Shown here piece by piece: positions 55,656-64,000 of a stretch of 64,000 nt of DNA. The stretch spans positions 124,001 through 188,000 of the forward strand of contig NZ_JAKIKW010000003.1 of NCBI RefSeq assembly GCF_023283945.1. The letters run 5' to 3'. Position 1 is the first letter of the stretch; every line of letters begins with the position of its first letter. The notes under the pieces were generated by a model. The model made no database searches, was not told the DNA's origin, and saw nothing but the letters and a program-made list of their open reading frames with translations. The position numbers and the translations under genes are program-made. This DNA comes from Shewanella gelidimarina (lineage in GTDB: Bacteria > Pseudomonadota > Gammaproteobacteria > Enterobacterales > Shewanellaceae).

Positions 55656-56220
55656 AGCCTAGCTTATTTTGGTGCAAAATGAGCTAGGCAGACAATTTCT
55701 ATAAGTTAATTAGAGGCCGCTTTGGCTTTGGCTTCGACTTCCTTTTTCAGTGCTTTCAGCAGGGTGGTCATCTGTGCACTGAGCATCATCATTTTATTAT
55801 CGATTTCTTTGCGTTTCTTATCAGCACCCTCTGATTTATCACTCGCGAGCGCTTGTCGCTCCTGTTGTAACTCTTTTATCTCTTCTTTAAGTTTATCGAT
55901 TTTTTTCTCTATATCGGTACGCGTATCAAGTTCTTCACTTTTTTGTTCTTGCGCTTTTGTGGTGGCAGAGTTTTTGTTCATCGTCATGCCAAGTTCAGTC
56001 GACAGCTTTTTTTGCGCTGCATCTGAAATAGACACGGTATCTGATTCAGCAACTGGGGAGGTCGATGTTGCTTGTGGAGCTATATCAGATCTTACCTTGA
56101 TATCTGCTTGCTTCATGTTTTGAGTGAGCGAAGATGCAGAGCCTATACCTATACCTGAGATGTTCACTGCGATTCCTTGCACAAGAAGATAATTGTTTAT
56201 CGGCCTTTTTATTAAAGGCT
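55656..56220. repeat. Paralogous block 2 (FlxA-like gene and flanks)
   Basis: Matches block 1 at 53906-54445 in gene and both flanks, with many substitutions. Confidence 0.7.
55706..56167 (-). CDS. FlxA-like coiled-coil protein, intact copy
   Basis: A 153-residue protein. N-terminal NISGIGIGSASS, then a Ser/Thr-rich stretch with SDTVSISDAAQKKLSTELG (a FlgM/FlxA-like pattern), then a long coiled coil from about residue 85 (EKKIDKLKEEIKELQQERQA). This order resembles FlxA-like proteins tied to the flagellar regulon; function unknown. GTG 56167 with AAGGA six bases upstream is conserved with the paralogue's ATG, so I prefer it to GTG 56182. Confidence 0.75.
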   Translation of the reverse strand: MNISGIGIGSASSLTQNMKQADIKVRSDIAPQATSTSPVAESDTVSISDAAQKKLSTELGMTMNKNSATTKAQEQKSEELDTRTDIEKKIDKLKEEIKELQQERQALASDKSEGADKKRKEIDNKMMMLSAQMTTLLKALKKEVEAKAKAASN

Positions 56221-56398
56221 TTAGTACTAATTAATGGACTAATTGCAGCGTAAAGTGTTTGGCTACTCAATATTTGCAGCGGGTTAGCCTATAGCTTTTG
56301 CTTAATGCTTATGAAAATTAATCTGTAACTACGAATGAAAGAGGGGGGAAGCAGGATGAAATGGCTCATCCTGCTACTTGTTTGCGGGCAATGAAAGC

Positions 56399-57706
56399 TT
56401 ATTCGCTGGCTAAGGACTTAAAGATTTGTCCATCTTTCATCACGAAAGTCACGTTTTCCATTAAGCTGATATTCTTTAGCGGATCACCCTCTACGGCGAT
56501 AATATCTGCTAAGAATCCTACTTTTATTTGTCCCAAGTTGTTTTGTTTAAGTAAAGCGGCACTGTTAATCGTTGCTGCTTGCAAAGCTTGGGCTGGGGTC
56601 ATACCAAATTTAACCATACGTGAGAACTGATTGCCGTTATCACCATGAGGGTAGATAGCGGCATCTGAGCCGAACACCATATTTGCACCGGCTTTGACCG
56701 CTTTTCTAAAACTGTCACGCTGCGCTTGTGATACCAGCTTTTCTTTGTTGATGTTCTCTTCTGGCACACCGTTGGCAGCGCCAAAGGCGAGGGTATATTC
56801 AGTATTGTAGATATCACAAGATAGGTAAGTACCCGCTTCTATCGCCATGTCGATCGCTTCATCATCCATAAAGCTGCAATGCTCGATACTGTCGACGCCA
56901 GCTTTTATTGATGCCTTAATACCACTGGTGCCATGTGCGTGAGATGCAATGACTAATCCACGCATGTGGGCTTCATCGACGGCAGACTTTATCTCTTCAT
57001 AGGTTAGCTGTTGGACTCCCACCTTGGTTCCTTTAGAAAAGACTCCGCCTGTGGCACATACTTTAATGGCATTGGCGCCATACTTTATATTTTCTCGGAC
57101 TTTAGCGCGTACTGCCCAAGGCCCGTCGGCGACCCCCTGTGCCTTGGCCTTTTTTTCTGGAGATGAGAAGTTATCGTCACAATGTCCGCCGGTAATACTA
57201 ATAGCATGGCCTACAGCCCAAATTCTCGGCCCAGGAATTTCACCAGCGTTGATGCCGTCGCGGGTAGCTATCACTGCGTAGCCTGAAGCGCCTAGGTCTC
57301 GCACTGTCGTAAAGCCTGCCATTAGGGTTTTTTCGGCATTTTTCACCGCTTTTACTGTTTGGCGGGGAACCGAATAATTTTGTGATGCCAGAAAGTTATC
57401 CTCTGCATCACCACTTAGGTGAACATGCATGTCCATCACGCCAGGGAGTAAGGTTTTACCACTTAGGTCTACCAGTTTGTAATCGTTATTGGTTGGGATT
57501 TTTGATTGTTTGGTTACTTGGCTTATTTGATTGTCGCTAATCACTATTGCAACGTCTTTAATGGTTTTACCTTCGACTACATCCACGTAAGCATCTGCTA
57601 TTAACAAGGTATCTTGTGCTAGGGTTGGCAGGCTCATTGTGATTGTGATTGCCGCTGCTAAGGATAATTGGAGAGAGGATTTCAAGTTGAATTTAGTTGA
57701 AGCCAT
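56399..57706 (-). CDS. Exported amidohydrolase
   Basis: A 435-residue metal-dependent hydrolase of the imidazolonepropionase-like amidohydrolase group. A signal peptide (about 1-31) ends TLAQD. The metal site HxH is in MDMHVHLSGD; further ligands are ASHAHGTSG, DSIEHCSF and the late GSDAAIYPHG. It acts in the periplasm. Frame is open to 57781; ATG 57706 follows AAAGAG and begins a clean signal peptide, but ATG 57727 is also possible. Related proteins include Xaa-Pro and Xaa-Arg dipeptidases. Confidence 0.9.
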   Translation of the reverse strand: MASTKFNLKSSLQLSLAAAITITMSLPTLAQDTLLIADAYVDVVEGKTIKDVAIVISDNQISQVTKQSKIPTNNDYKLVDLSGKTLLPGVMDMHVHLSGDAEDNFLASQNYSVPRQTVKAVKNAEKTLMAGFTTVRDLGASGYAVIATRDGINAGEIPGPRIWAVGHAISITGGHCDDNFSSPEKKAKAQGVADGPWAVRAKVRENIKYGANAIKVCATGGVFSKGTKVGVQQLTYEEIKSAVDEAHMRGLVIASHAHGTSGIKASIKAGVDSIEHCSFMDDEAIDMAIEAGTYLSCDIYNTEYTLAFGAANGVPEENINKEKLVSQAQRDSFRKAVKAGANMVFGSDAAIYPHGDNGNQFSRMVKFGMTPAQALQAATINSAALLKQNNLGQIKVGFLADIIAVEGDPLKNISLMENVTFVMKDGQIFKSLASE

Positions 57707-57982
57707 TAACTCTTTATTATTTACCATCTTTGTGGTCTTCCCTTTATTGTTTTTAGTTGAAATAAGCTTGAAACCTATCATACGACAAATGTTAACTTAG
57801 TGTTAATGCTTGTGGCTGTATAATCTAAACTAGTGAGGTCAGAGTAAAATAAATTGGGATTTACTGCGGTGTGACCTTGAGCGAACGAAGAATGTATTAG
57901 GCGTTTTTAATATAAATTTCAGTTATGTTTATTATAATTAGTGCTTTGTTATGTATTTCAACCGTTAAAAGAGGAGTCCGTC

Positions 57983-58396
57983 ATCAAGGATAAACATAAT
58001 TCAAACTCTACTCGCCGAATGCCTTGGGTTTCTATCGGTGTTATCACATCGATAGCGATACTTTTTGGACTGTTGTTAATGGTGATGCCTAAAGGTTTTA
58101 AGACCACTCACGAACAAATCGGTACAGGGAGCCCTGCATTGGTGTTTGTTTATGATCCTAACCTTACTGTGAGTGGTAGCCAGACAGAACAAATGAATGA
58201 GGCCCGCGATCATCTGGGCGATCAAGCGTTCTTTCTTCTCGCCAGAATGGGGACTCCAGAGGGAGAACAACTGATTGCTAAATACCGCGCCAGCTCTGCT
58301 GAACTTTTACTCTTTGATCCCGCCGGCAAACTGATCAAAAGGCAACCCGCGGTGAAAAGTGCTCGCGAGCTTATTCAGTGGCTGCAGGGCTCATAA
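57983..58396 (+). CDS. Membrane-anchored thioredoxin-fold-like protein
   Basis: A 138-residue protein: basic N-terminus, one helix (about 16-36), then a soluble domain SPALVFVYDPNLTVS ... LLLFDPAGKLIKRQPAV ... ELIQWLQGS that looks like a thioredoxin fold without Cys. The start is odd: GAGGAG at 57971-57976 sits six bases before ATC 57983, and no ATG, GTG or TTG lies at a suitable distance. A GTG at 57941 has no ribosome site. I tentatively use ATC. Confidence 0.6.
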   Translation: MKDKHNSNSTRRMPWVSIGVITSIAILFGLLLMVMPKGFKTTHEQIGTGSPALVFVYDPNLTVSGSQTEQMNEARDHLGDQAFFLLARMGTPEGEQLIAKYRASSAELLLFDPAGKLIKRQPAVKSARELIQWLQGS

Positions 58397-59056
58397 TGAG
58401 AGCCTGAGTAAGATTTACTCAGGCGAACTTTTTATCACGATAGCCAGAAGAAGCATAGAGCCTCCATCTGTCTTGTATGGCGTATGTAAAACTCAATCCT
58501 ATCTACACTATTAAAGGTAAAAGTTAGGTCATTGCAACTTTGCCATCTCAATAGTGTGGGACTTTACGCAGATGCATTTCTGGCTCGCTGCCAGCGAGCA
58601 AAGCTCATTTCTAGCGGTTACCGTCGCCTAGAACTACGACTATTATGTGATGTTTCCGGTAACATTAAATAATGAGATCAGCCTTTGGTTAACAGTCTCT
58701 TGCCTGAGTTATACCAAGCTAAGAGTACACATTCACATTCATACTCACCATATCTCAGAGTGTTTCGTCCCAGCTCTGCAAACCAGCATTGGTAATATTG
58801 TCCCGGTAAAGGTTGTTCAGGTTCTCGACTCAAAGAGTGAGAATCATATGCATGTAAAAGTTGCAGTAGCAGGTCGTTATTTATGGGGGAATGCCACTGC
58901 CTGGGCTTGTAATGACTTAAAGAGAAGCTAGGGTTTGTCTCTTTTTGCCCAAATAAAAGGTGTTAGCATGACGACGTCAGACTTGACTTAATCTCACTAA
59001 CCTATAGCGAGTGTGTTTATGGTCACAGTCATAATACTCATCGGAAAGAGATAGCA
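58397..59056. other. 660-bp region before trmO
   Basis: Mostly without recognisable genes. A small hairpin GCTCGCTG / CAGCGAGC at 58588-58603 is present. A 94-codon frame (58647-58931) is listed separately with low confidence. Confidence 0.4.
58647..58931 (+). CDS. Doubtful 94-residue ORF
   Basis: The N-terminal half looks non-native (HIHIHTHH), but the C-terminal part (VPVKVVQVLDSKSENHMHVK and WGNATAWACNDLKRS) reads like protein. It may be the end of a decayed gene. No ribosome site of note. Confidence 0.25.
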   Translation: MMFPVTLNNEISLWLTVSCLSYTKLRVHIHIHTHHISECFVPALQTSIGNIVPVKVVQVLDSKSENHMHVKVAVAGRYLWGNATAWACNDLKRS

Positions 59057-59530
59057 ATGATCGAATTTACTCCTATAGGATACGCAAAAACCCCCTTCAA
59101 ACAGATAGAGAATGTTCCGGTACAGGGAGCTGGAATATCCAAAGATATCGGTGAACTTATACTCAATGAAGAATATACATTGGGTTTGGACGATCTCAAC
59201 GGCTTCTCCCATATTTACATCGTTTTTCATATACATAAATCCGAAGGATATGAGTTAAAGGTGAAGCCTTTCTTGGATAACGAACACAGAGGTATCTTTG
59301 CTACACGATCACCTAAACGGCCCAATGCCATCGGATTATCAATCGTCGAAATCGAGAGGGTTGAGGCTAACCGCATCTTTGTTCGGGGCATAGACTTATT
59401 AGACGGGACCCCGATCCTGGATATCAAACCCTATATACAGTCTTTTGATAATATTAAAAACACCAAAGATGGCTGGTATGAGCGAGGCTTAGACCCCCTT
59501 ACTGTTCGCTCAGATAATCGATTTGCCTAA
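59057..59530 (+). CDS. trmO: tRNA-m6t6A37 methyltransferase TrmO-like protein
   Basis: A 157-residue protein of the TsaA/TrmO family, which adds the N6-methyl to t6A37 in tRNA. FTPIGYAKTPF, DDLNGFSHIYIVFHIHKS, ATRSPKRPNAIGLSIVEIE and LLDGTPILDIKPYI are all conserved SAM-fold motifs. It is a short form lacking the C-terminal domain of E. coli TrmO (about 235 residues), so its substrate may differ. AAAGAGA upstream of ATG 59057 supports the start. Confidence 0.9.
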   Translation: MIEFTPIGYAKTPFKQIENVPVQGAGISKDIGELILNEEYTLGLDDLNGFSHIYIVFHIHKSEGYELKVKPFLDNEHRGIFATRSPKRPNAIGLSIVEIERVEANRIFVRGIDLLDGTPILDIKPYIQSFDNIKNTKDGWYERGLDPLTVRSDNRFA

Positions 59531-59541
59531 TCTGTATCTAT

Positions 59542-59594
59542 CGAGAACGAAAGGGCTATTAGCCTCGACTTTACCTGATTCGTTCTCGTTTTTT
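59542..59594 (+). terminator. Terminator of the trmO-like gene
   Basis: CGAGAACGAA / TTCGTTCTCG stem with a long loop, then a T-run of six. Confidence 0.75.
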
Positions 59595-59886
59595 ATAGGC
59601 AGGTGAAAATACCATTTACAAAGCAAATTTAGATAATGAGTATCGCTATATATTTTTAGTTTACGCTGAATTCACTTTTTCGATTGTTGAATTATTTTGG
59701 AGTGTTAAAATGCGCTCGGCAAGTCGATTGACTGCTTGAAAGGTCGTTGTGTGGTTCGAATGAAACCACAGTGAAAGTAACAAAAGTAAGGGGCGAAAAG
59801 TGCAAGCTGACCTTACCTAACCTCTTTTGCAAACAGTATCGCGCCGGCCTTATGCCCATAATTCTTCATTATTGATTAGAGTGTTT

Positions 59887-61053
59887 ATGAAACGGATTTT
59901 ATTGTTAACCTTGTTTGCTTTTCCTAATCTAGCTGTCGCTGTTGAGCCTCTGTTTGAAACTCCTGAGAACATGGAACCGACGTGGGTCGATAACATCTTG
60001 TCTGTTTTTGGTGCCGACGGTGAGTTTGATGACAGCAAAGCGATTGATATGAGTTACTTACCCACGGCGTATTACACACCCGAGAAGAAGTTTGGTGTTG
60101 GTCTGTTGATGGTGGGCTTGTATAAAACCGATGGTGCATCGAGTGAAGAGCAACCGTCGTCGTTAGTATTGAATTCGTTTGTGTCAATGAACAACTCTTA
60201 CGGCGTTGAAGTTGAAAATATGACCTTTTTCAATGGTGGCAAACAGCGTTTATTACTCGGGCTCGATCTGCATAATGAAGCTTCAGTTTATTATGGGCAA
60301 GGTATCGAACAAGGGGATTTAGACAGTAATCATCATGAGTTTGAAGAACAGGTATATGGCTTCAAACCTCGTTGGATGACGGAAGTCGCCGATAATTATT
60401 TTCTAGGTGTGGGCGCTGACTTTACTTACGCCAGTGCCGACAAGTTAGAGTTGGTCGAAACGGGCATGCCTGTGGAGTCGGCTGATATTTTGCCAAATAA
60501 CTTTAGCTCAGGTTTGGTTGTGAGCAGTATTTATGATTCGCGAGATTATCGACTCAATGCCACCAAAGGTTGGTTATTCCAGATTGAAGCCGGTTTATAT
60601 CAAAACAGCGAATACTCAACGTTTTCGACTTATGATATTGAGTTAGCGAACTACATTGATTTGAGCTCCACGTCATTGTTGAGTGCAGCGCCAGGACTCA
60701 TCGCCTGGCAAGTGCAGGCACAATTTACTGATGGTGATGTGCCTTGGAACTTATTGCCTGATCTGGGTGGTTCTAGTGCGATGCGTGGCTATATCAAAGG
60801 CCGTTATCGTGACGAGCAAATGATGATGGGACAAGTTGAATATCGCTTACCTATATTCCAACGTTACGGCATGGTGTTTTGGGGCGCGGTCGGCAGTGTT
60901 GCACCCAAAGTGAGTGACTTAAGCGAGGAGCTATTAACCTCCTACGGCACAGGTTTCCGCTTTAATATAAAAGATAATATCAATTTACGCTTTGATATCG
61001 GCGTGGGTGAAAACGAAACTAATTTCTACCTTAATGTGAAAGAAGTTTTTTAA
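59887..61053 (+). CDS. BamA/TamA-family outer-membrane protein
   Basis: A 388-residue exported barrel. A signal peptide (about 1-18) ends NLAVAV. The C-terminal surface-antigen (D15) domain has GGSSAMRGYIKGRYRDEQ, a family hallmark loop, followed by EYRLPIF and DIGVGENETNFYLNVKEVF. No POTRA repeats are present, so it is a short form. ATG 59887 is chosen because it starts the signal peptide; the frame is open to 59827. Role may be in envelope assembly or haemolysin-like export. Confidence 0.85.
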   Translation: MKRILLLTLFAFPNLAVAVEPLFETPENMEPTWVDNILSVFGADGEFDDSKAIDMSYLPTAYYTPEKKFGVGLLMVGLYKTDGASSEEQPSSLVLNSFVSMNNSYGVEVENMTFFNGGKQRLLLGLDLHNEASVYYGQGIEQGDLDSNHHEFEEQVYGFKPRWMTEVADNYFLGVGADFTYASADKLELVETGMPVESADILPNNFSSGLVVSSIYDSRDYRLNATKGWLFQIEAGLYQNSEYSTFSTYDIELANYIDLSSTSLLSAAPGLIAWQVQAQFTDGDVPWNLLPDLGGSSAMRGYIKGRYRDEQMMMGQVEYRLPIFQRYGMVFWGAVGSVAPKVSDLSEELLTSYGTGFRFNIKDNINLRFDIGVGENETNFYLNVKEVF

Positions 61054-61079
61054 CTTTAGTGACAGGAACGGCCACGACG

Positions 61080-61151
61080 ATGAAAGCGATTACGAGCTTA
61101 GACAGCATGCAGCGTATTGTGGGTGCTGTAGTGAGTACCGTTAAGTCATGA
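61080..61151 (+). CDS. 23-codon ORF coupled to the next gene
   Basis: MKAITSLDSMQRIVGAVVST then VKS and TGA. Its stop overlaps the downstream ATG at 61148 (ATGA), which allows translational coupling. It follows the BamA-like gene by 27 bp. Too short to judge; a leader peptide or a chance frame. Confidence 0.35.
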   Translation: MKAITSLDSMQRIVGAVVSTVKS

Positions 61152-61984
61152 CCACAATGGCCTCAATCATTACTCGATTAACGGTGTGTGGCTTTAGTTC
61201 TTTGCTTGGGCCAGTATTATTGCTGGCGCTGGCTTTTTCACTGCCGCTATTGAGCGATAACGCCTTTGCAAGCGCGTTACGGCTGAGCCAACAAGTACCA
61301 TCTCAAACATCTTCTCAATCGCTGTTGCAAGAACCGGAGCTGATAGCCGAACAGTGCAGCCGCAGTTCACATTACGATATTTATCTCAGTGGTATACATA
61401 CTGGAACCATGAAGCGAACCGAGACTTGGCAGGGGACAACGGCGGTGGTTATCTCAGAAAGTGAAGCCAGTATTTTAGGGATCGGCACGCAATATCATCA
61501 ACGGGCAGAGTTATCGTGGTCCAATAGCACCAATGAGTGGCTCACGGATAAATTTCATCAAAAAGTGAGCGGGTTTCGGGCCAGAGATATGCAGGTTTCT
61601 TTTAGCAATAACGGTCGTGAGTCTCGGGTTGATCTTGATGGTGACATCGAAAGCTACAGCTCAGCCAATATTGCGCTGCGTGATGTCGATACATTGGCAA
61701 TTCAAATGCGTCAATACTTGCTTCAAGGCCGCCAACAATTTGCGTTAATCAGACAAGCTTCGGATGCGATAGAGCCTTATCAATTTTATGTTCAAGATAA
61801 ACAGACCGCAAACATAGAGCCTTGGGGCGAGTTAACCTTAATCCCTATTAAGCAAACAGGTGCTGAAGAGGTGACCTACTATTTTGCTCCAGCGATGGAT
61901 TATCAATTAATTAAAGCCCGTTATCACGGCATCATCATTGAAGGGCTTATCGAACTGAATCAGTACAGTTCATCTTGCGAGTAA
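61148..61984 (+). CDS. DUF3108-like exported protein
   Basis: A 278-residue protein. A long N-terminal signal (about 1-42, DNAFASA) precedes a mature domain with YDIYLSGIHTGTMKRTETW, a pattern of DUF3108-like periplasmic proteins, followed by beta strands and VDTLAIQMRQYLLQGRQQF. Function unknown. It follows the BamA-like gene and may form an operon with it, which suggests an envelope role. Confidence 0.7.
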   Translation: MTTMASIITRLTVCGFSSLLGPVLLLALAFSLPLLSDNAFASALRLSQQVPSQTSSQSLLQEPELIAEQCSRSSHYDIYLSGIHTGTMKRTETWQGTTAVVISESEASILGIGTQYHQRAELSWSNSTNEWLTDKFHQKVSGFRARDMQVSFSNNGRESRVDLDGDIESYSSANIALRDVDTLAIQMRQYLLQGRQQFALIRQASDAIEPYQFYVQDKQTANIEPWGELTLIPIKQTGAEEVTYYFAPAMDYQLIKARYHGIIIEGLIELNQYSSSCE

Positions 61985-62227
61985 ATCTTCTCAAATCTGC
62001 AACTTTAGGGTCAGAGAAAACGTTCTTCAAATCACTCCTAATGCCATTAGGGCGCTAGACATATAAGCCTAATAGGCCTGCATATTTCATCCGTTATTTT
62101 TTATTTCCCTATAAATCCTGTGCATTACATCAAACAAAACTCATATTCTAATAATCTATCCTAGAATACATATATTAGCCGTTGATAAATACAAAACTAA
62201 TCTAATCAAATCAGCAACAGGATGTGC

Positions 62228-64000
62228 ATGGGTAACGTTGGACTATCACAAAGTAAATACTCTACACGGGTCATTCTTGTAGGATTTGCAATCATGGTTC
62301 TGTTGGTGATGCTATTTGTTTTCATGGCGGTAGATGAAAACAAAAAGCTTGCTGAACTCAATCATAAAATGTACCAGCATCCCTTTTCGGTCAGTATCGC
62401 GGTATTAGAAGCCAATGGCGATATCCTTGCCATGCACCGATATATGAAGGATGCGGTGTTAGCTAGAAATAAAGATGAATTAGACATCGCTATCTCGCAA
62501 GTTGATCAACATGAAGAAGAAGTGTATCGACATTTCGAATTCATCAAACAACGTTTTCTTGGGGATAAAGAAAAGATTAATGTCGCCTATATATCTTTTG
62601 TTGAATGGAAATCTATACGTGATGAAGTGCTGGCTTTGAAACGTAATAACCAACATCAACTCGCTGCAGGTATTACCACAGGAAAAGAAGCGCAGCATGT
62701 TAAAGATCTGAACCAAAACATGACTTTTTTAATCGACTTTGCGCGTAACAAGGCACTTGAGTTCAAGGAAAGTAGCCAACGCTCTTATGATTTGAGCAGG
62801 ACCTCTTTATATTCTTTGCTCATTTTTACAATCTTATCCAGTATTATCACCGTGTTTTTTGTCATCTTTCTGGTCAGAAAAGCAGAATATTCTCGCAATG
62901 AAAGTGAAGAACGCTTTGAAGCTATTTTCAATAACGCCGAAGTTTCTATTTGGAGTGAAGACTTTTCTACGGTTGTTATTGCACTAGAAGAATTGAGGCA
63001 GAAAGGGATCGTTGACCTAAGAACATATTTGTATGCGGATATAGATTTGGCTTGGGATTTTGTGGCGATGGTTAAAGTAAATGCAGTTAATAATGCAACC
63101 TTAAAGCTCTTTGGTGCAAAAAACCAAGCAGAATTTATCAGTAAAATTGACCAAACTTTTGGTGATAATGCGATTGATGTCTTTATTGATGAAATGTGTG
63201 CCATCTGGACTAAACAAGAAACTTTTTTATCTGAGGCCAACTTTCAGACGTTAGATGGCAAAGAAATCAAAGCTCTTATTTCATTTCAAACGCCATCATC
63301 GACAAATAGTTTCCGTAATGTTCCAGTGAGTATTGTTGATATTTCTGAACATAAGAGATTCGAAGAAAAACTAAAACTGTCATCTCGAGTTTTTAGTGAC
63401 ACCCATGAAGGCATCGTCATTACTGACGCCGACAGAATGATTGTCGACGTTAACCCCGCTTTCTCAGACATTACTGGCTACAGCCGTGAAGAAGTTATAG
63501 GTAAAAATCCTAATATGCTAAGTTCGGGTAAGCATCAGCCTGAATTTTATACTAAGATGTGGCAGCAAATCACCGAGCAGGGTTATTGGCAGGGAGAAAT
63601 TTGGAATCGTAGGAAAAATGGAGAAGTTTACGCAGAAATGCTCACCACCTCCTCACTGAAAGATGCTGATGGCCGCATCGTTAACTATTTAGCTATGTTC
63701 TCCGATATAACACACAGTAAACGCCAACAAGAGAGTATGCGTCGAATGGCTCATTACGATGCCCTGACAGGACTCCCTAACCGAACACTACTACTCGACC
63801 GTTTTAATCAAGCGATTGCCCACTCAAAACGTTCAGGCACATTGCTTGCCGTTTGCTTCCTTGATTTAGATGACTTTAAGCCTGTAAATGATCTTTTTGG
63901 TCATGATATAGGGGACAAGCTACTGATTGAAGTGGCCCATCGCCTTGAATTAGCGTTAAGAACCGAAGACACGGTTTCACGTCTTGGTGGTGATGAATTC
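62228..64000 (+). CDS. Sensor PAS-PAS-GGDEF protein, truncated by window end
   Basis: The first 591 codons of a membrane c-di-GMP protein. TM1 about 14-34, a helical periplasmic sensor domain (35-198, four-helix-bundle-like), TM2 about 199-222, two PAS domains (about 235-380 and 385-500; the second has DTHEGIVITDADRMIVDVN), then GGDEF (about 515 on) with RTED five residues before GGDEF, at the window edge. An EAL domain may follow. AGGA five bases before ATG 62228 supports the start. An intact cyclase site is visible up to GGDEF. Confidence 0.9.
   Translation, partial: MGNVGLSQSKYSTRVILVGFAIMVLLVMLFVFMAVDENKKLAELNHKMYQHPFSVSIAVLEANGDILAMHRYMKDAVLARNKDELDIAISQVDQHEEEVYRHFEFIKQRFLGDKEKINVAYISFVEWKSIRDEVLALKRNNQHQLAAGITTGKEAQHVKDLNQNMTFLIDFARNKALEFKESSQRSYDLSRTSLYSLLIFTILSSIITVFFVIFLVRKAEYSRNESEERFEAIFNNAEVSIWSEDFSTVVIALEELRQKGIVDLRTYLYADIDLAWDFVAMVKVNAVNNATLKLFGAKNQAEFISKIDQTFGDNAIDVFIDEMCAIWTKQETFLSEANFQTLDGKEIKALISFQTPSSTNSFRNVPVSIVDISEHKRFEEKLKLSSRVFSDTHEGIVITDADRMIVDVNPAFSDITGYSREEVIGKNPNMLSSGKHQPEFYTKMWQQITEQGYWQGEIWNRRKNGEVYAEMLTTSSLKDADGRIVNYLAMFSDITHSKRQQESMRRMAHYDALTGLPNRTLLLDRFNQAIAHSKRSGTLLAVCFLDLDDFKPVNDLFGHDIGDKLLIEVAHRLELALRTEDTVSRLGGDEF

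Overview
The window is a chromosomal segment of a marine gammaproteobacterium, most likely a Shewanella species. This rests on gene content: a 570-residue formate-THF ligase, a TorF/Gcw_chp porin, a zinc-ABC locus with a small 'zinc chaperone', RapA, RraB, a PIN-PhoH protein, several c-di-GMP and CheC-type signalling proteins, a chromosomal Qnr-type pentapeptide protein, and short Shewanella-style repeats. This is inference; no database search was run. I see no rRNA, tRNA, CRISPR array, prophage or intact insertion sequence.

Layout. 1-8.6 kb: the end of an MFS (ArsJ-like) transporter, a Na+/alanine-glycine symporter, a TorF-type porin, an HU protein, a two-receiver regulator, and a diverged tandem duplication (5739-7388) carrying a small secreted acidic protein and the 3' end of a DUF4240 gene. 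8.6-17 kb: an EAL-CBS-GGDEF protein, TraB/GumN, a MaoC-like hydratase, fhs and an MscS channel. 17-21 kb: a zinc-acquisition locus (small His/Cys protein, His-rich outer-membrane protein, ZnuA-like and ZnuB-like proteins) with a strong terminator between the last two and no ATPase gene. 21-32 kb: plsC, rraB, a CheC-fused response regulator followed by a diguanylate cyclase, a crotonase, a YqhA-like protein, a DUF3530 protein, rapA and PIN-PhoH. A MITE-like element has inserted at the PhoH stop codon. 32-40 kb: a large hybrid histidine kinase, a secreted zinc metalloprotease behind a perfect 18-bp palindrome, and small secreted proteins, one with a repeated DFSK motif. 40-46 kb: an RND efflux permease, its adaptor and a divergent LysR regulator. 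46-48 kb: a MATE efflux gene and a Qnr-family gene 10 bp apart. 48-50.3 kb: groES-groEL behind a sigma-32-like promoter. 50.9-58.4 kb: a monohaem c-type protein, a decayed REP/IS200-type transposase fragment, a BCCT transporter, a CbpA-like J-protein between two FlxA-like paralogues (one frameshifted), an exported amidohydrolase and a thioredoxin-fold-like protein with an apparently non-canonical start. 59-64 kb: trmO, a BamA/TamA-like outer-membrane protein, a DUF3108-like protein coupled to a 23-codon ORF, and a sensor PAS-PAS-GGDEF protein cut by the window end at its GGDEF motif.

The most system-like units are: (i) the MATE-qnr pair, which puts efflux and topoisomerase protection in one transcript; (ii) the zinc locus spanning outer membrane, periplasm and inner membrane without an ATPase; (iii) the CheC-receiver/diguanylate-cyclase pair; and (iv) two independent local duplications of small-protein genes. 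Nothing here is a clearly new defence or secretion system. The novelty lies in small secreted proteins, regulatory palindromes and mobile-element scars.
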